From NCBI GenBank assembly GCA_018661145.1, contig JABJIU010000069.1, positions 1 through 6,410 of the forward strand: 6,410 nt of DNA, given 5' to 3'. Source of the stretch: Pseudomonadota bacterium. Its GTDB lineage: Bacteria; Pseudomonadota; Gammaproteobacteria; Arenicellales; UBA868. Under the pieces are notes generated by a model. That model was not told the DNA's origin, did not search any database, and worked only from the letters and a program-made list of their open reading frames with translations. Both the position numbers and the translations under genes were made by a program. This document shows, in pieces, positions 1 to 5,754 of this stretch; positions within the stretch are counted from its first letter, which is position 1, and each line of letters begins with the position of its first letter.

Positions 1-427
1 AGTCCAGTTGCCCCATGGTAACGGCATCTACCAGACCTGGTGAATGGTTAACCCGCAGCGCGACCTTGAGGCCGGGCTTGTCCAGATGCGTTGTGCTGAT
101 TGCTTCCGGCGTGATCTGGTAGACCAAAACCGGAGTCACCCCAATCTGAACTTCGCCATCAACACTGGTACGGATTGCCTGTGCGGTCTCCTTGAGTCGA
201 TCAGTACCGCTGAAAAGATTCTCCACTGCATCTCCAAACCGCCGCCCCTCCACAGTGGAGGCGATGCCACGCCCGCTTCGGATAAAAAGGGCAAAACCCA
301 CCGAACGTTCAAGCTCCTTGATCAACCGGGTCACGCTCGGCTGCGAGATGGCAAGTGTCCGTGAAGCACCGGTAATGGATCCTGTGCGCAAGGTTGCCCG
401 GAATGCGTCGAGTTGTCTTAAGTTCAT
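1..427 (-). CDS. LysR-type transcriptional regulator, N-terminal part (cut by window edge)
   Basis: The minus strand is open from an ATG at 427 to the window edge, giving 142 residues with no stop. The protein begins MNLRQLDAFRATLRTGSITG, the classic LysR-family N-terminus. The winged helix-turn-helix covers about residues 1-60, with the recognition segment around AISQPSVTRLIKELE (26-40) followed by a GFALFIRSGRG wing (44-54) and a TVEGRRF segment. A linker helix runs to about residue 88, and the first beta strand of the effector-binding domain starts at VQIGVTPV (93-100). The remaining half of the effector domain lies outside the window. It is transcribed divergently from the 2-hydroxyacid dehydrogenase operon across a short palindrome-rich gap, the usual arrangement for a LysR protein controlling its neighbour and itself. 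The family and start are secure. The effector is unknown but is plausibly the imported carboxylate or its 2-oxo product (inference). No Shine-Dalgarno sequence precedes the ATG. Confidence 0.93.
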   Translation of the reverse strand, partial: MNLRQLDAFRATLRTGSITGASRTLAISQPSVTRLIKELERSVGFALFIRSGRGIASTVEGRRFGDAVENLFSGTDRLKETAQAIRTSVDGEVQIGVTPVLVYQITPEAISTTHLDKPGLKVALRVNHSPGLVDAVTMGQLD

Positions 428-436
428 GGGAACGTA

Positions 437-465
437 AATATATAGAAAACAAATATATTTGTTAA
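437..465 (-). promoter_or_regulatory. Candidate sigma70 promoter of the lysR gene
   Basis: Read on the minus strand, TTAACA (465-460) and TATATT (442-437) are separated by 17 bases, each matching five of six consensus positions. The predicted transcription start falls at about 430, only a few bases before the ATG at 427, so the message would be nearly leaderless. A shifted -10 (TATATA, 444-439) would lengthen the leader by only two bases. The 16-bp palindrome at 448-463 fills the spacer and touches the -35, which suits autorepression. This was found by eye in AT-rich DNA, where chance matches are common. Confidence 0.5.
448..463. promoter_or_regulatory. Perfect 16-bp palindrome, probable LysR-type operator
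   Basis: AACAAATATATTTGTT is identical to its reverse complement over all 16 bases. It has an AT-rich dyad of the kind bound by LysR regulators and lies in the divergent promoter region. Its centre (455.5) is about 55 bases upstream of the predicted start of the plus-strand operon (about 511) and lies inside the lysR core promoter. It shares the CAAATA/TATTTG half-site with the second dyad at 473-485, which argues against chance. Assignment to the adjacent LysR protein is inference. Confidence 0.62.
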
Positions 466-472
466 ATAATGC

Positions 473-485
473 TATTTGCCAAATA
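473..485. promoter_or_regulatory. Second operator-like dyad TATTTG-C-CAAATA
   Basis: Two perfect 6-bp arms, TATTTG (473-478) and CAAATA (480-485), flank a single C. The half-sites are the same as in the palindrome at 448-463, and the two centres are about 23.5 bp apart. This dyad overlaps the candidate -35 box (476-481) of the dehydrogenase operon. In LysR systems an upstream recognition site plus a weaker site at the -35 is the standard layout for ligand-controlled activation, and the pair fits that pattern. No binding has been shown. Confidence 0.52.
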
Positions 486-504
486 TGTTGAAACGACGGA
501 TACT
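476..504 (+). promoter_or_regulatory. Candidate sigma70 promoter of the catabolic operon
   Basis: TTGCCA (476-481, five of six -35 positions) and GATACT (499-504, four of six -10 positions) are separated by exactly 17 bases. The predicted start is near 511, giving a leader of about 31 bases before the ATG at 542. The weak -10 suits an activator-dependent promoter. If this promoter is real, the upstream in-frame starts of the dehydrogenase (TTG 476, ATG 485) would not be in the message. Identified by eye. Confidence 0.45.
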
Positions 505-541
505 GAGCCTACTTTGGCAGAATTCATCCGAAATCCGGTCG

Positions 542-1582
542 ATGGCTCGTATCACTTACCTCAACAGTTTCTCCGCCCCGAACGCGTTGGAAATCCTGGC
601 GAATTGCCCGGAACATGAAGTGGTCCGGATATCAGGCGACGATCCGATCGAGCGGAGTTTCGAGACATTGGGTCGTGCCCACGCGTATCAATGTGTCGGC
701 GCGCGCGATGAGGTGCCGGTGTCGTTGCGGGTCGGCACTGAATTTCTGTCACGGGCCCCCGAGCTCCTGGTGGTCTCGGCGAGTGGCTCGGGTGTGGATG
801 TATTTGATCTAGACGCGTGTACCGCCGCCGGGGTCCTTGCGGTGAACCAAGCGGGCGCAAACGCCCAATCTGTGGCCGAGCATGCGCTTGCAATGATGAT
901 CGGTGTTCAGCGGGCGATTACCAGGGCAGACCGTGTCCTGCGGTCAGGCTGGCAGGGGTCACGGCTTGAGTTCATGGGGACTGACCTTGCTGGCAAGACG
1001 GTAGGGATCGTCGGTATTGGCAACATCGGCACACGCCTTGCCAGAATCTGCAGCGGGGGATTCGGTGCGACAGTCCTTGCGACGGATCCGCTGGTGAAAG
1101 CATCAGATATTGAGCGCCGTGGTGCACAGAGTGCAACCTTTGATGAATTGCTGCAGCACGCCGATATCGTTTCTGTTCACACCCCGCTCACCTCCGACAC
1201 GCGCGGGCTTTTTGATGCTGACACGTTTAACAGGATGAAAGAAGGCGCAGTCTTCATCAACACCGCGCGCGGCTCCATTCACGATGAAGACGCATTGGCA
1301 GATGCGCTCGCGTGTGGGCATCTTGGGGGAGCGGGTCTTGATGTGTGGGCCGTTGAGCCGCCTCAACCCGATCATCGGTTGATGCAGATGGAAAATGTCA
1401 TCGCCACACCGCATGTCGCTGGGTGCACGTCAGACAGTCTGCATAACATGGCGGAGCACGCTGCGACACAACTACTGGATATTTTCTCGGGCAAGCCCGC
1501 CGCACGGCCCGTGAACCCTGCTGTTTTGCCAAGATTCAAGGAGCGATACGTACAGATATTCGGGGAGTCGGATGGGATATAG
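542..1582 (+). CDS. D-isomer-specific NAD-dependent 2-hydroxyacid dehydrogenase
   Basis: This is a 346-residue cytoplasmic oxidoreductase of the D-2-hydroxyacid dehydrogenase family (PGDH, glyoxylate/hydroxypyruvate reductase type), which interconverts 2-hydroxy and 2-oxo acids. The substrate-domain loop SASGSGVD and the NAQSVAEHALAMMI segment precede a Rossmann domain with VGIGNIG (glycines 158, 160, 163). Asp182, at the end of the second strand, indicates preference for NAD over NADP. The catalytic set is present: Arg243 (INTARGS), Glu272 (DVWAVEPP) and His291 (ATPHVAG). Length is normal for the family. In-frame TTG 476 and ATG 485 would add 22 or 19 residues, but they overlap the operator and promoter and the family normally starts close to the first beta strand (ARITYLN), so I chose ATG 542. 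No convincing ribosome-binding site precedes any of the starts. It is first in the operon, 56 bases before dctP. Substrate unknown; in this context it probably oxidises the D-enantiomer of the imported acid or reduces its oxo form. Confidence 0.9.
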   Translation: MARITYLNSFSAPNALEILANCPEHEVVRISGDDPIERSFETLGRAHAYQCVGARDEVPVSLRVGTEFLSRAPELLVVSASGSGVDVFDLDACTAAGVLAVNQAGANAQSVAEHALAMMIGVQRAITRADRVLRSGWQGSRLEFMGTDLAGKTVGIVGIGNIGTRLARICSGGFGATVLATDPLVKASDIERRGAQSATFDELLQHADIVSVHTPLTSDTRGLFDADTFNRMKEGAVFINTARGSIHDEDALADALACGHLGGAGLDVWAVEPPQPDHRLMQMENVIATPHVAGCTSDSLHNMAEHAATQLLDIFSGKPAARPVNPAVLPRFKERYVQIFGESDGI

Positions 1583-1626
1583 GTTTTGATCACGCTGAAA
1601 CCGGAAGGCTCCATTTTCTCGATGAT

Positions 1627-1634
1627 AAGGAGGA
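1627..1634 (+). promoter_or_regulatory. Strong Shine-Dalgarno site for dctP
   Basis: AAGGAGGA lies four bases before the ATG at 1639. It is the only near-perfect ribosome-binding site in the window, in keeping with the need for excess periplasmic binding protein over the membrane subunits. The rest of the 1583-1638 gap shows no convincing promoter or terminator. Confidence 0.88.
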
Positions 1635-1638
1635 TGTC

Positions 1639-2679
1639 ATGAAGTTGAAATCGCAAACGGGTTGGTATCGGGGACGCAAGACCCTGGCAGCAGCATGCCT
1701 CGGTGTTTTGACAATGGTTGGTAATGCTGCCCAGGACGTGCTGGCTGAAGAGATTGTTGGTCGACTCTCATACCACTGGGGACCGAGTCATACAGCCGCG
1801 GGTTGGGCAGTAAAGTTTGCCGAGGAGGTGAATCGTCGCGGGGAAGGACGGTTACGTATCGACGTTTATCCCCAGGGACAGCTCTTTGGTATCAAGGAAA
1901 TTGTCGGCGCCCTTAAGGCGGGTTCCGTTGAGATGGGAGCGATCATCGGAATCGTCGGGTTTCCCACGGTCGTCAAAGATTTTAATATCGCCAGTTTCCC
2001 CGGCATGTTTGAGAGCCTGGAACATCAACGCAGTTTCTTTCAGAACACGCCACAGGGGCGCGCGCTCTGGGATGAGACGGTTACCAAGACGAACACTAGC
2101 TTGGTGATGTACGACCCGGTGGGACCAGTGCTGACCTGCAGTGTCACGAGCAAACTGGACTCAATTGACAGTTACAAGGGATTGAAAGCGCGCCGGCTTT
2201 TCGGAACTGAAAAGCCGTTGTGGAAAGCCTTGAAAGTGGATTATCAGAAGCTCGGCACCAAAGGCGTTTATACGGCACTTCAGACTGGCATGGTCGACAC
2301 AGTCAATACTGTTCCCAATGGCCTAAGGGCCTACAGTTGGTGGGAATTTATCAAGTATTGCCAGCTGCCGTATCAGTCCTATGCGGACGCGTATCTGATG
2401 GCGAACTCTGATTGGCTCAATAGTCTTCCCGAGGATCTGCGACAGATGCTGCTCGAGGTCGGAAGAGAGATCGGTGATGCCGCCACTGCGGGGATTATGG
2501 ATGCCTCTGCTGACGTGCTCGATGAATTCACGTCACAGCACGGGGGGGCCGTGACGATCTTGCAGGGTGACGCCAAAGCAGAGTTTGACCAGATGCTTAA
2601 GGACAAGGTTTTCCCAGAACTTTCCAAAATGGTGTCGCCGGCAGTCATCGAAGCTGCGCAGAATCACCCTGCGCCCTAG
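1639..2679 (+). CDS. dctP: TRAP transporter periplasmic solute-binding protein, DctP family
   Basis: This 346-residue protein is the extracytoplasmic receptor of a TRAP transporter. It captures a carboxylate in the periplasm and delivers it to DctQM. A signal peptide is clear: basic start (KLK, RGRK), hydrophobic stretch about 16-30, and a likely cleavage after VLA (residue 36). The mature part shows the family pattern: a first strand with YHWGPSHTAAG, the segment RLRIDVYPQGQLFG (residues about 72-85), and GALKAGSVEMG. The GLKARR segment places Arg185 where the family has the arginine that salt-bridges the substrate carboxylate. VYTALQTGMVDTVNTVPNG follows, as expected in domain 2. Length is slightly above the usual 320-340. 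A strong ribosome-binding site precedes it and a stable hairpin follows it, both suggesting higher expression than dctQM. The ligand cannot be told from sequence. The neighbouring hydroxyacid enzymes suggest a 2-hydroxy or 2-oxo monocarboxylate (inference). Confidence 0.95.
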   Translation: MKLKSQTGWYRGRKTLAAACLGVLTMVGNAAQDVLAEEIVGRLSYHWGPSHTAAGWAVKFAEEVNRRGEGRLRIDVYPQGQLFGIKEIVGALKAGSVEMGAIIGIVGFPTVVKDFNIASFPGMFESLEHQRSFFQNTPQGRALWDETVTKTNTSLVMYDPVGPVLTCSVTSKLDSIDSYKGLKARRLFGTEKPLWKALKVDYQKLGTKGVYTALQTGMVDTVNTVPNGLRAYSWWEFIKYCQLPYQSYADAYLMANSDWLNSLPEDLRQMLLEVGREIGDAATAGIMDASADVLDEFTSQHGGAVTILQGDAKAEFDQMLKDKVFPELSKMVSPAVIEAAQNHPAP

Positions 2680-2689
2680 TTAGGGTCTG

Positions 2690-2721
2690 TTACCCGCCGC
2701 GTGGGTATTCGCGGCGGGTAA
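2690..2721 (+). repeat. Intergenic stem-loop between dctP and dctQ
   Basis: TTACCCGCCGC (2690-2700) pairs perfectly with GCGGCGGGTAA (2711-2721), an 11-bp GC-rich stem with a 10-base loop. No U-run follows directly (AATACCACC comes next; TTTT only at 2730-2733), so it is not a canonical intrinsic terminator. It starts 11 bases after the dctP stop and is more likely a 3' stabilising or attenuating hairpin that raises dctP message over dctQM. The loop contains a second GGGTA (2703-2707) that could pair with TACCC, but only as a much weaker alternative. Confidence 0.8.
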
Positions 2722-2757
2722 ATACCACCTTTTACCTGTTCTCCCAAGCTGAAGCTT

Positions 2758-3294
2758 ATGCACACACTGCAAAAGGGATTGACCGCGGTCAACGATGCCG
2801 TCGCGAAGGTCATCACCGCGCTCGGAATCGTAATCATTGCGTTCTCGGTATTGGCGCTGACCGGAGGCGCGGTGACACGCTATTTTACCGGGCTCGGTTT
2901 TGACTGGATCATGGATCTGCCGCCCGTGATGATGCCCTGGATGGTATTCCTGATGGCGGGCGTACTGCTTCGATCCAGATCTCATATTACGGTGGACTTT
3001 GTGCCGCGATTTCTTTCGGTGCGAGGCAAGATCTGGTTGTCCTTGTTTGTGCACTTGTTCGTCCTTGGCTGTGCGGTGATTTTTTTTCTGGCGGGTGTGG
3101 ATGCCGTACAACTCTTCCATGCGCTCGGACAGTTCATCGAACTCGAGTTTGACTTGCCGTACTGGTATGTCTACCTGTCGTTCCCTGTAGGCTTTGGGAT
3201 CCTGGCTATCTTTGCGATCGAGCTCGCTCTGAAGGACTGGCTGGCTTTGAGAGAGCGCAGTGACTCCAATCCGATTCTGGAGCAGCGCCAATGA
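2758..3294 (+). CDS. dctQ: TRAP transporter small permease subunit, DctQ family
   Basis: This 178-residue inner-membrane protein has four predicted membrane segments at about residues 18-40, 53-71, 92-114 and 136-156, the standard DctQ topology. Family marks are the re-entrant WMVFLMAGVLLRSRSHITVDF region (61-81, with Trp61, the basic residues at 72 and 74, His76 and Asp80) and the PYWYVYLSFPVGF start of the last helix. DctQ is the scaffold that packs against DctM and positions the binding protein. Its stop overlaps the dctM start by four bases (ATGA, 3291-3294), so the two are translationally coupled. The ATG at 2758 has no good ribosome-binding site (AAGCTGAAGCTT precedes it). It also lies after the intergenic hairpin, in line with lower expression than dctP. 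Confidence 0.93.
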   Translation: MHTLQKGLTAVNDAVAKVITALGIVIIAFSVLALTGGAVTRYFTGLGFDWIMDLPPVMMPWMVFLMAGVLLRSRSHITVDFVPRFLSVRGKIWLSLFVHLFVLGCAVIFFLAGVDAVQLFHALGQFIELEFDLPYWYVYLSFPVGFGILAIFAIELALKDWLALRERSDSNPILEQRQ

Positions 3295-4559
3295 CGGTCC
3301 TGATGATTGCCGCATCCATGCTGCTGCTGTTTATGGCGGTCCCGGTATTTCTGGTATTCGGTGCGGGCAGTGCAAGCGCCGCGATACTGGACTTGAACCT
3401 GCCATGGTCCACTCTGATCCAGGTGTCGTACGCGGCCATCACGAAGCCGGTGCTTATTGCGATTCCGCTGTTCATTTTCAGTGGGCTGGCCATGCTGCGT
3501 GGCGGCATAGCCAGTCGATTGGTCAATATGGCAACCGCGCTTGTCGGGCACTGGCCCGGGGGTCTGGCCATCAGCATGGTTTTAACGATGGGATTTTTTG
3601 CGGCTTTTTGTGGTTCCATCCTTGCTGCAATTACAGCGGTTGGCACGATCATGATGCCGAAGATGATCGAGCAGGGATACCCCGCGCCTTTTGTCATCGT
3701 GCTCGCGGCCTCGGCCGCGTTGCTCGAAGCGTTGATTCCTCCATCCAATGCCGCGATCGTATTCAGCGCACTGACATCAGTGCCGGTCTCCAAGACCTTC
3801 GCGGCCGGTATTCTCCCCGGATTGGTATTGATGATATTGCTGATGGCGCTCGCGGTCTGGCGTTGTCGCCACATTCGCATGACCCGCAAAGCCTCGCGAG
3901 CTGAGATTATCGAAGCGGTCAAGGCGGCAATTCCGGGACTGGTGACGCCGGTGATAATTCTGGGCGGTATCTATGGGGGATTGCTGACTCCTTCAGAGAC
4001 CGCAGCAGTGGCCGGGGTCTGGGCGGTGTTTATCGGATTCGTGGTGCATCGCGAGCTGACACTCGAGGGGCTGATTGCGGCACTGAGGCAGACGGCGGTT
4101 GCGACTACGATCATCTTCTCGATCATCGCGATGGCCATGTTTTTGTCAGTAATCCTGACCTACACCCGTGCCCCGCAGGAGATCATCAACTACTTCACCG
4201 ACTTTGGTGTGACGCCCATGATGTTCTGGCTGATGCTTGCCATCATCTGCCTGATTCTGGGTACCTTTATAGAAATCGTTCCGCTCTTTTATCTGACCGT
4301 GCCGATCTTTGCTGCCATCGCGCTGTCGTTTAATCTCGATATTCTGCACCTGTTCGTTGTCTTCACGGCCTTCGCTGGGGTCGGTATGATCACGCCACCT
4401 GTCTGTGTAGGTATCTATACGGCCGCGTCTGTCGTTGACGTCAGCCCGGAGCGCGCCTTCGGTGAGATTCCATTATTCGTACTGGTAGGTATCATTTATG
4501 GGGCGTTGATGGTGTTTACCCCTGGGCTTGCAACCTGGTTGCCGAGGGTGCTGTTTTAG
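3291..4559 (+). CDS. dctM: TRAP transporter large permease subunit, DctM family
   Basis: This 422-residue inner-membrane protein is strongly hydrophobic throughout, as expected for the roughly 12-segment, sodium-coupled elevator subunit of TRAP systems. Family motifs appear in order: IPLFIFSGLAMLRGGIASRL (57-76), GHWPGGLA (86-93), the first hairpin FCGSILAAITAVGTIMMPKM (106-125), IPPSN (149-153), VSKTFAAGILPG (166-177), GGLLTPSETAAVAG (229-242), GTFIE (324-328) and MITPPVCVGIY (366-376), the last from the second inverted repeat. Length matches the family. It overlaps dctQ by four bases. One oddity is that the first hairpin reads GSILAA, where many family members have a second serine and a following threonine or aspartate. 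There is no frameshift. The substrate is set mainly by DctP and is unknown. Confidence 0.95.
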   Translation: MTVLMIAASMLLLFMAVPVFLVFGAGSASAAILDLNLPWSTLIQVSYAAITKPVLIAIPLFIFSGLAMLRGGIASRLVNMATALVGHWPGGLAISMVLTMGFFAAFCGSILAAITAVGTIMMPKMIEQGYPAPFVIVLAASAALLEALIPPSNAAIVFSALTSVPVSKTFAAGILPGLVLMILLMALAVWRCRHIRMTRKASRAEIIEAVKAAIPGLVTPVIILGGIYGGLLTPSETAAVAGVWAVFIGFVVHRELTLEGLIAALRQTAVATTIIFSIIAMAMFLSVILTYTRAPQEIINYFTDFGVTPMMFWLMLAIICLILGTFIEIVPLFYLTVPIFAAIALSFNLDILHLFVVFTAFAGVGMITPPVCVGIYTAASVVDVSPERAFGEIPLFVLVGIIYGALMVFTPGLATWLPRVLF

Positions 4560-4580
4560 CACTGCTCACGAGTGATGATT

Positions 4581-5714
4581 ATGAAGTGCTTTAGCGTCAG
4601 CGATCTTCAGGCGAAGGCGCGTCGAAACATGCCGCGCATGGTGTTTGACGCGCTCGATGGGGCAACCGGCAATGAGGCCGCTAGTCGACGGAACACAGCC
4701 GCGTTTGAAGAGGTCTGTCTTCAGGGCAGGGTGCTGGTGAACGTTGAGGATCGCTCCCTCAAGACTCGGTTTCTCGGCGAAGAATGGCAGATGCCTTTCG
4801 GTGTGGCACCGATGGGGATGGGCAATCTCTTCTGGCCTGGAGCGGACCAGGCATTGGCGCGGGCAGCACGGGATCGGGGATTTCCTCTCGGAGTCTCGAC
4901 CATGTCGTCGACGTCACTTGAAGAAATTCTGAAGCAGTCAGATGGAAACGCCTGGTTTCAGTTGTACGCCGGGGAATCCGATGCGTTAACCCAGGGTTTG
5001 GTGTCGCGGGCGGCACAGGCGGGCTATCGGACGCTCATCCTGACCGCCGACGTGCCTGCACTGGCACCTCGAAGGCGCGATCAGCGCAATGGCTTTACGG
5101 TGCCGTTTCGACTGAGACCAAGACAGTTCGTTGATTTTTGTCTGCACCCGAAGTGGTCTCTAACGACATTGATGCGTGGGATTCCCAAGCCCCGCAATAT
5201 GTCGGCCCCAGGGGGTAGCGAAACTTCGCCGTCATCCGAGACAGGATTCCGTCGTGAGGCTGGTAGAGGACGCTTTGACTGGCGGTTTCTCTCTGAACTG
5301 AGATCCAAGTGGCCACACCAACTGGTGCTCAAAGGGGTGATGAGTCCGGAAGACGCCAAGATGGCGGTGAGTGCCGGTGCGGATGCGGTCTATGTGTCGA
5401 ACCATGGCGGCCGGCAACTTGACAGCGCTCCTGCTGCGATCAGCGTGTTGCCGAAGGTGCGCGAAGCGTTAGGCCCCGACTTTCCCCTGATTTTCGACAG
5501 CGGTGTGCGTAGCGGTGAAGACATTGCGAGAGCGCTTGCGAGTGGTGCGGATTTTGTGATGGTGGGTAGGCCGGCGCTTTACGCGCTCGGTGCGGGGGGT
5601 CCGTCGGGCTTTGATGCCTTGTTGCAACTGTTGATAAACGAGTTGAGTACAGTCATGGCTCAGCTGGGGTGTCGGCACACCCGTGAACTCAACGAAACAG
5701 TTCGTGTCTTGTAG
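4581..5714 (+). CDS. FMN-dependent alpha-hydroxyacid dehydrogenase/oxidase (mandelate/lactate dehydrogenase-like)
   Basis: This 377-residue protein is a member of the FMN family that includes glycolate oxidase, L-lactate dehydrogenase LldD and (S)-mandelate dehydrogenase, which oxidise (S)-2-hydroxy acids to 2-oxo acids. Visible marks are APMGMGN, STMSSTSLEEI, WFQLY (Tyr129), LTADVP (Asp157), RRRDQRNGF, LKG (Lys251), SNHGGRQLD (catalytic His275, Arg278), DSGVRSGEDI (Asp306, Arg310) and GRPALY (330-335). The segment around CLHPKWSL (187-194) plus the following loop to about 235 resembles, from memory, the membrane-association loop of mandelate dehydrogenase, suggesting electron transfer to the quinone pool rather than to oxygen (inference). 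Ala24 replaces the usual substrate-carboxylate-binding tyrosine in FDYxxGGA. GTG 4572 and ATG 4575 are alternative starts. ATG 4581 aligns with family N-termini and has a weak GAG eight bases upstream. It follows dctM by 21 bases with no terminator. Confidence 0.9.
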   Translation: MKCFSVSDLQAKARRNMPRMVFDALDGATGNEAASRRNTAAFEEVCLQGRVLVNVEDRSLKTRFLGEEWQMPFGVAPMGMGNLFWPGADQALARAARDRGFPLGVSTMSSTSLEEILKQSDGNAWFQLYAGESDALTQGLVSRAAQAGYRTLILTADVPALAPRRRDQRNGFTVPFRLRPRQFVDFCLHPKWSLTTLMRGIPKPRNMSAPGGSETSPSSETGFRREAGRGRFDWRFLSELRSKWPHQLVLKGVMSPEDAKMAVSAGADAVYVSNHGGRQLDSAPAAISVLPKVREALGPDFPLIFDSGVRSGEDIARALASGADFVMVGRPALYALGAGGPSGFDALLQLLINELSTVMAQLGCRHTRELNETVRVL

Positions 5715-5725
5715 ACATGATGTCT
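5713..5725. repeat. Small dyad and direct repeat in the oxidase-ThDP enzyme gap
   Basis: AGACAT-G-ATGTCT (5713-5725) is a 6-bp inverted repeat around one base that overlaps the stop codon of the flavoenzyme. TGTCTTG also occurs twice, at 5705-5711 and 5721-5727. The rest of the 40-base gap (5715-5754) is AT-rich with no clear ribosome-binding site, terminator or promoter. The meaning is unknown and it may be chance. Confidence 0.3.
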
Positions 5726-5754
5726 TGAAATTCAGGCTTTAGAACTTACAGATA

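Noticed and set aside
44..437. Plus-strand open frames opposite the LysR gene
   Set aside because: The minus strand gives an unmistakable LysR N-terminus. The plus-strand products have no domain features.
1583..1626. Separate promoter or terminator between the dehydrogenase and dctP
   Set aside because: Only very short imperfect dyads and no consensus boxes are visible, so the genes are best treated as co-transcribed.
2690..2740. Rho-independent terminator after dctP
   Set aside because: The stem is strong but no U-tract follows directly, and the transporter genes continue in the same direction.
2680..3315. Long minus-strand open frame opposite dctQ (211 codons)
   Set aside because: The translation is rich in Arg, His and Gln with no recognisable domain. 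It is antisense to a clear DctQ gene and arises from the codon bias of that gene.
3206..3922. Long minus-strand open frame opposite dctQ/dctM (238 codons)
   Set aside because: It mirrors the hydrophobic DctM coding sequence, has low-complexity Ala/Ile/Met content and matches no family I know.
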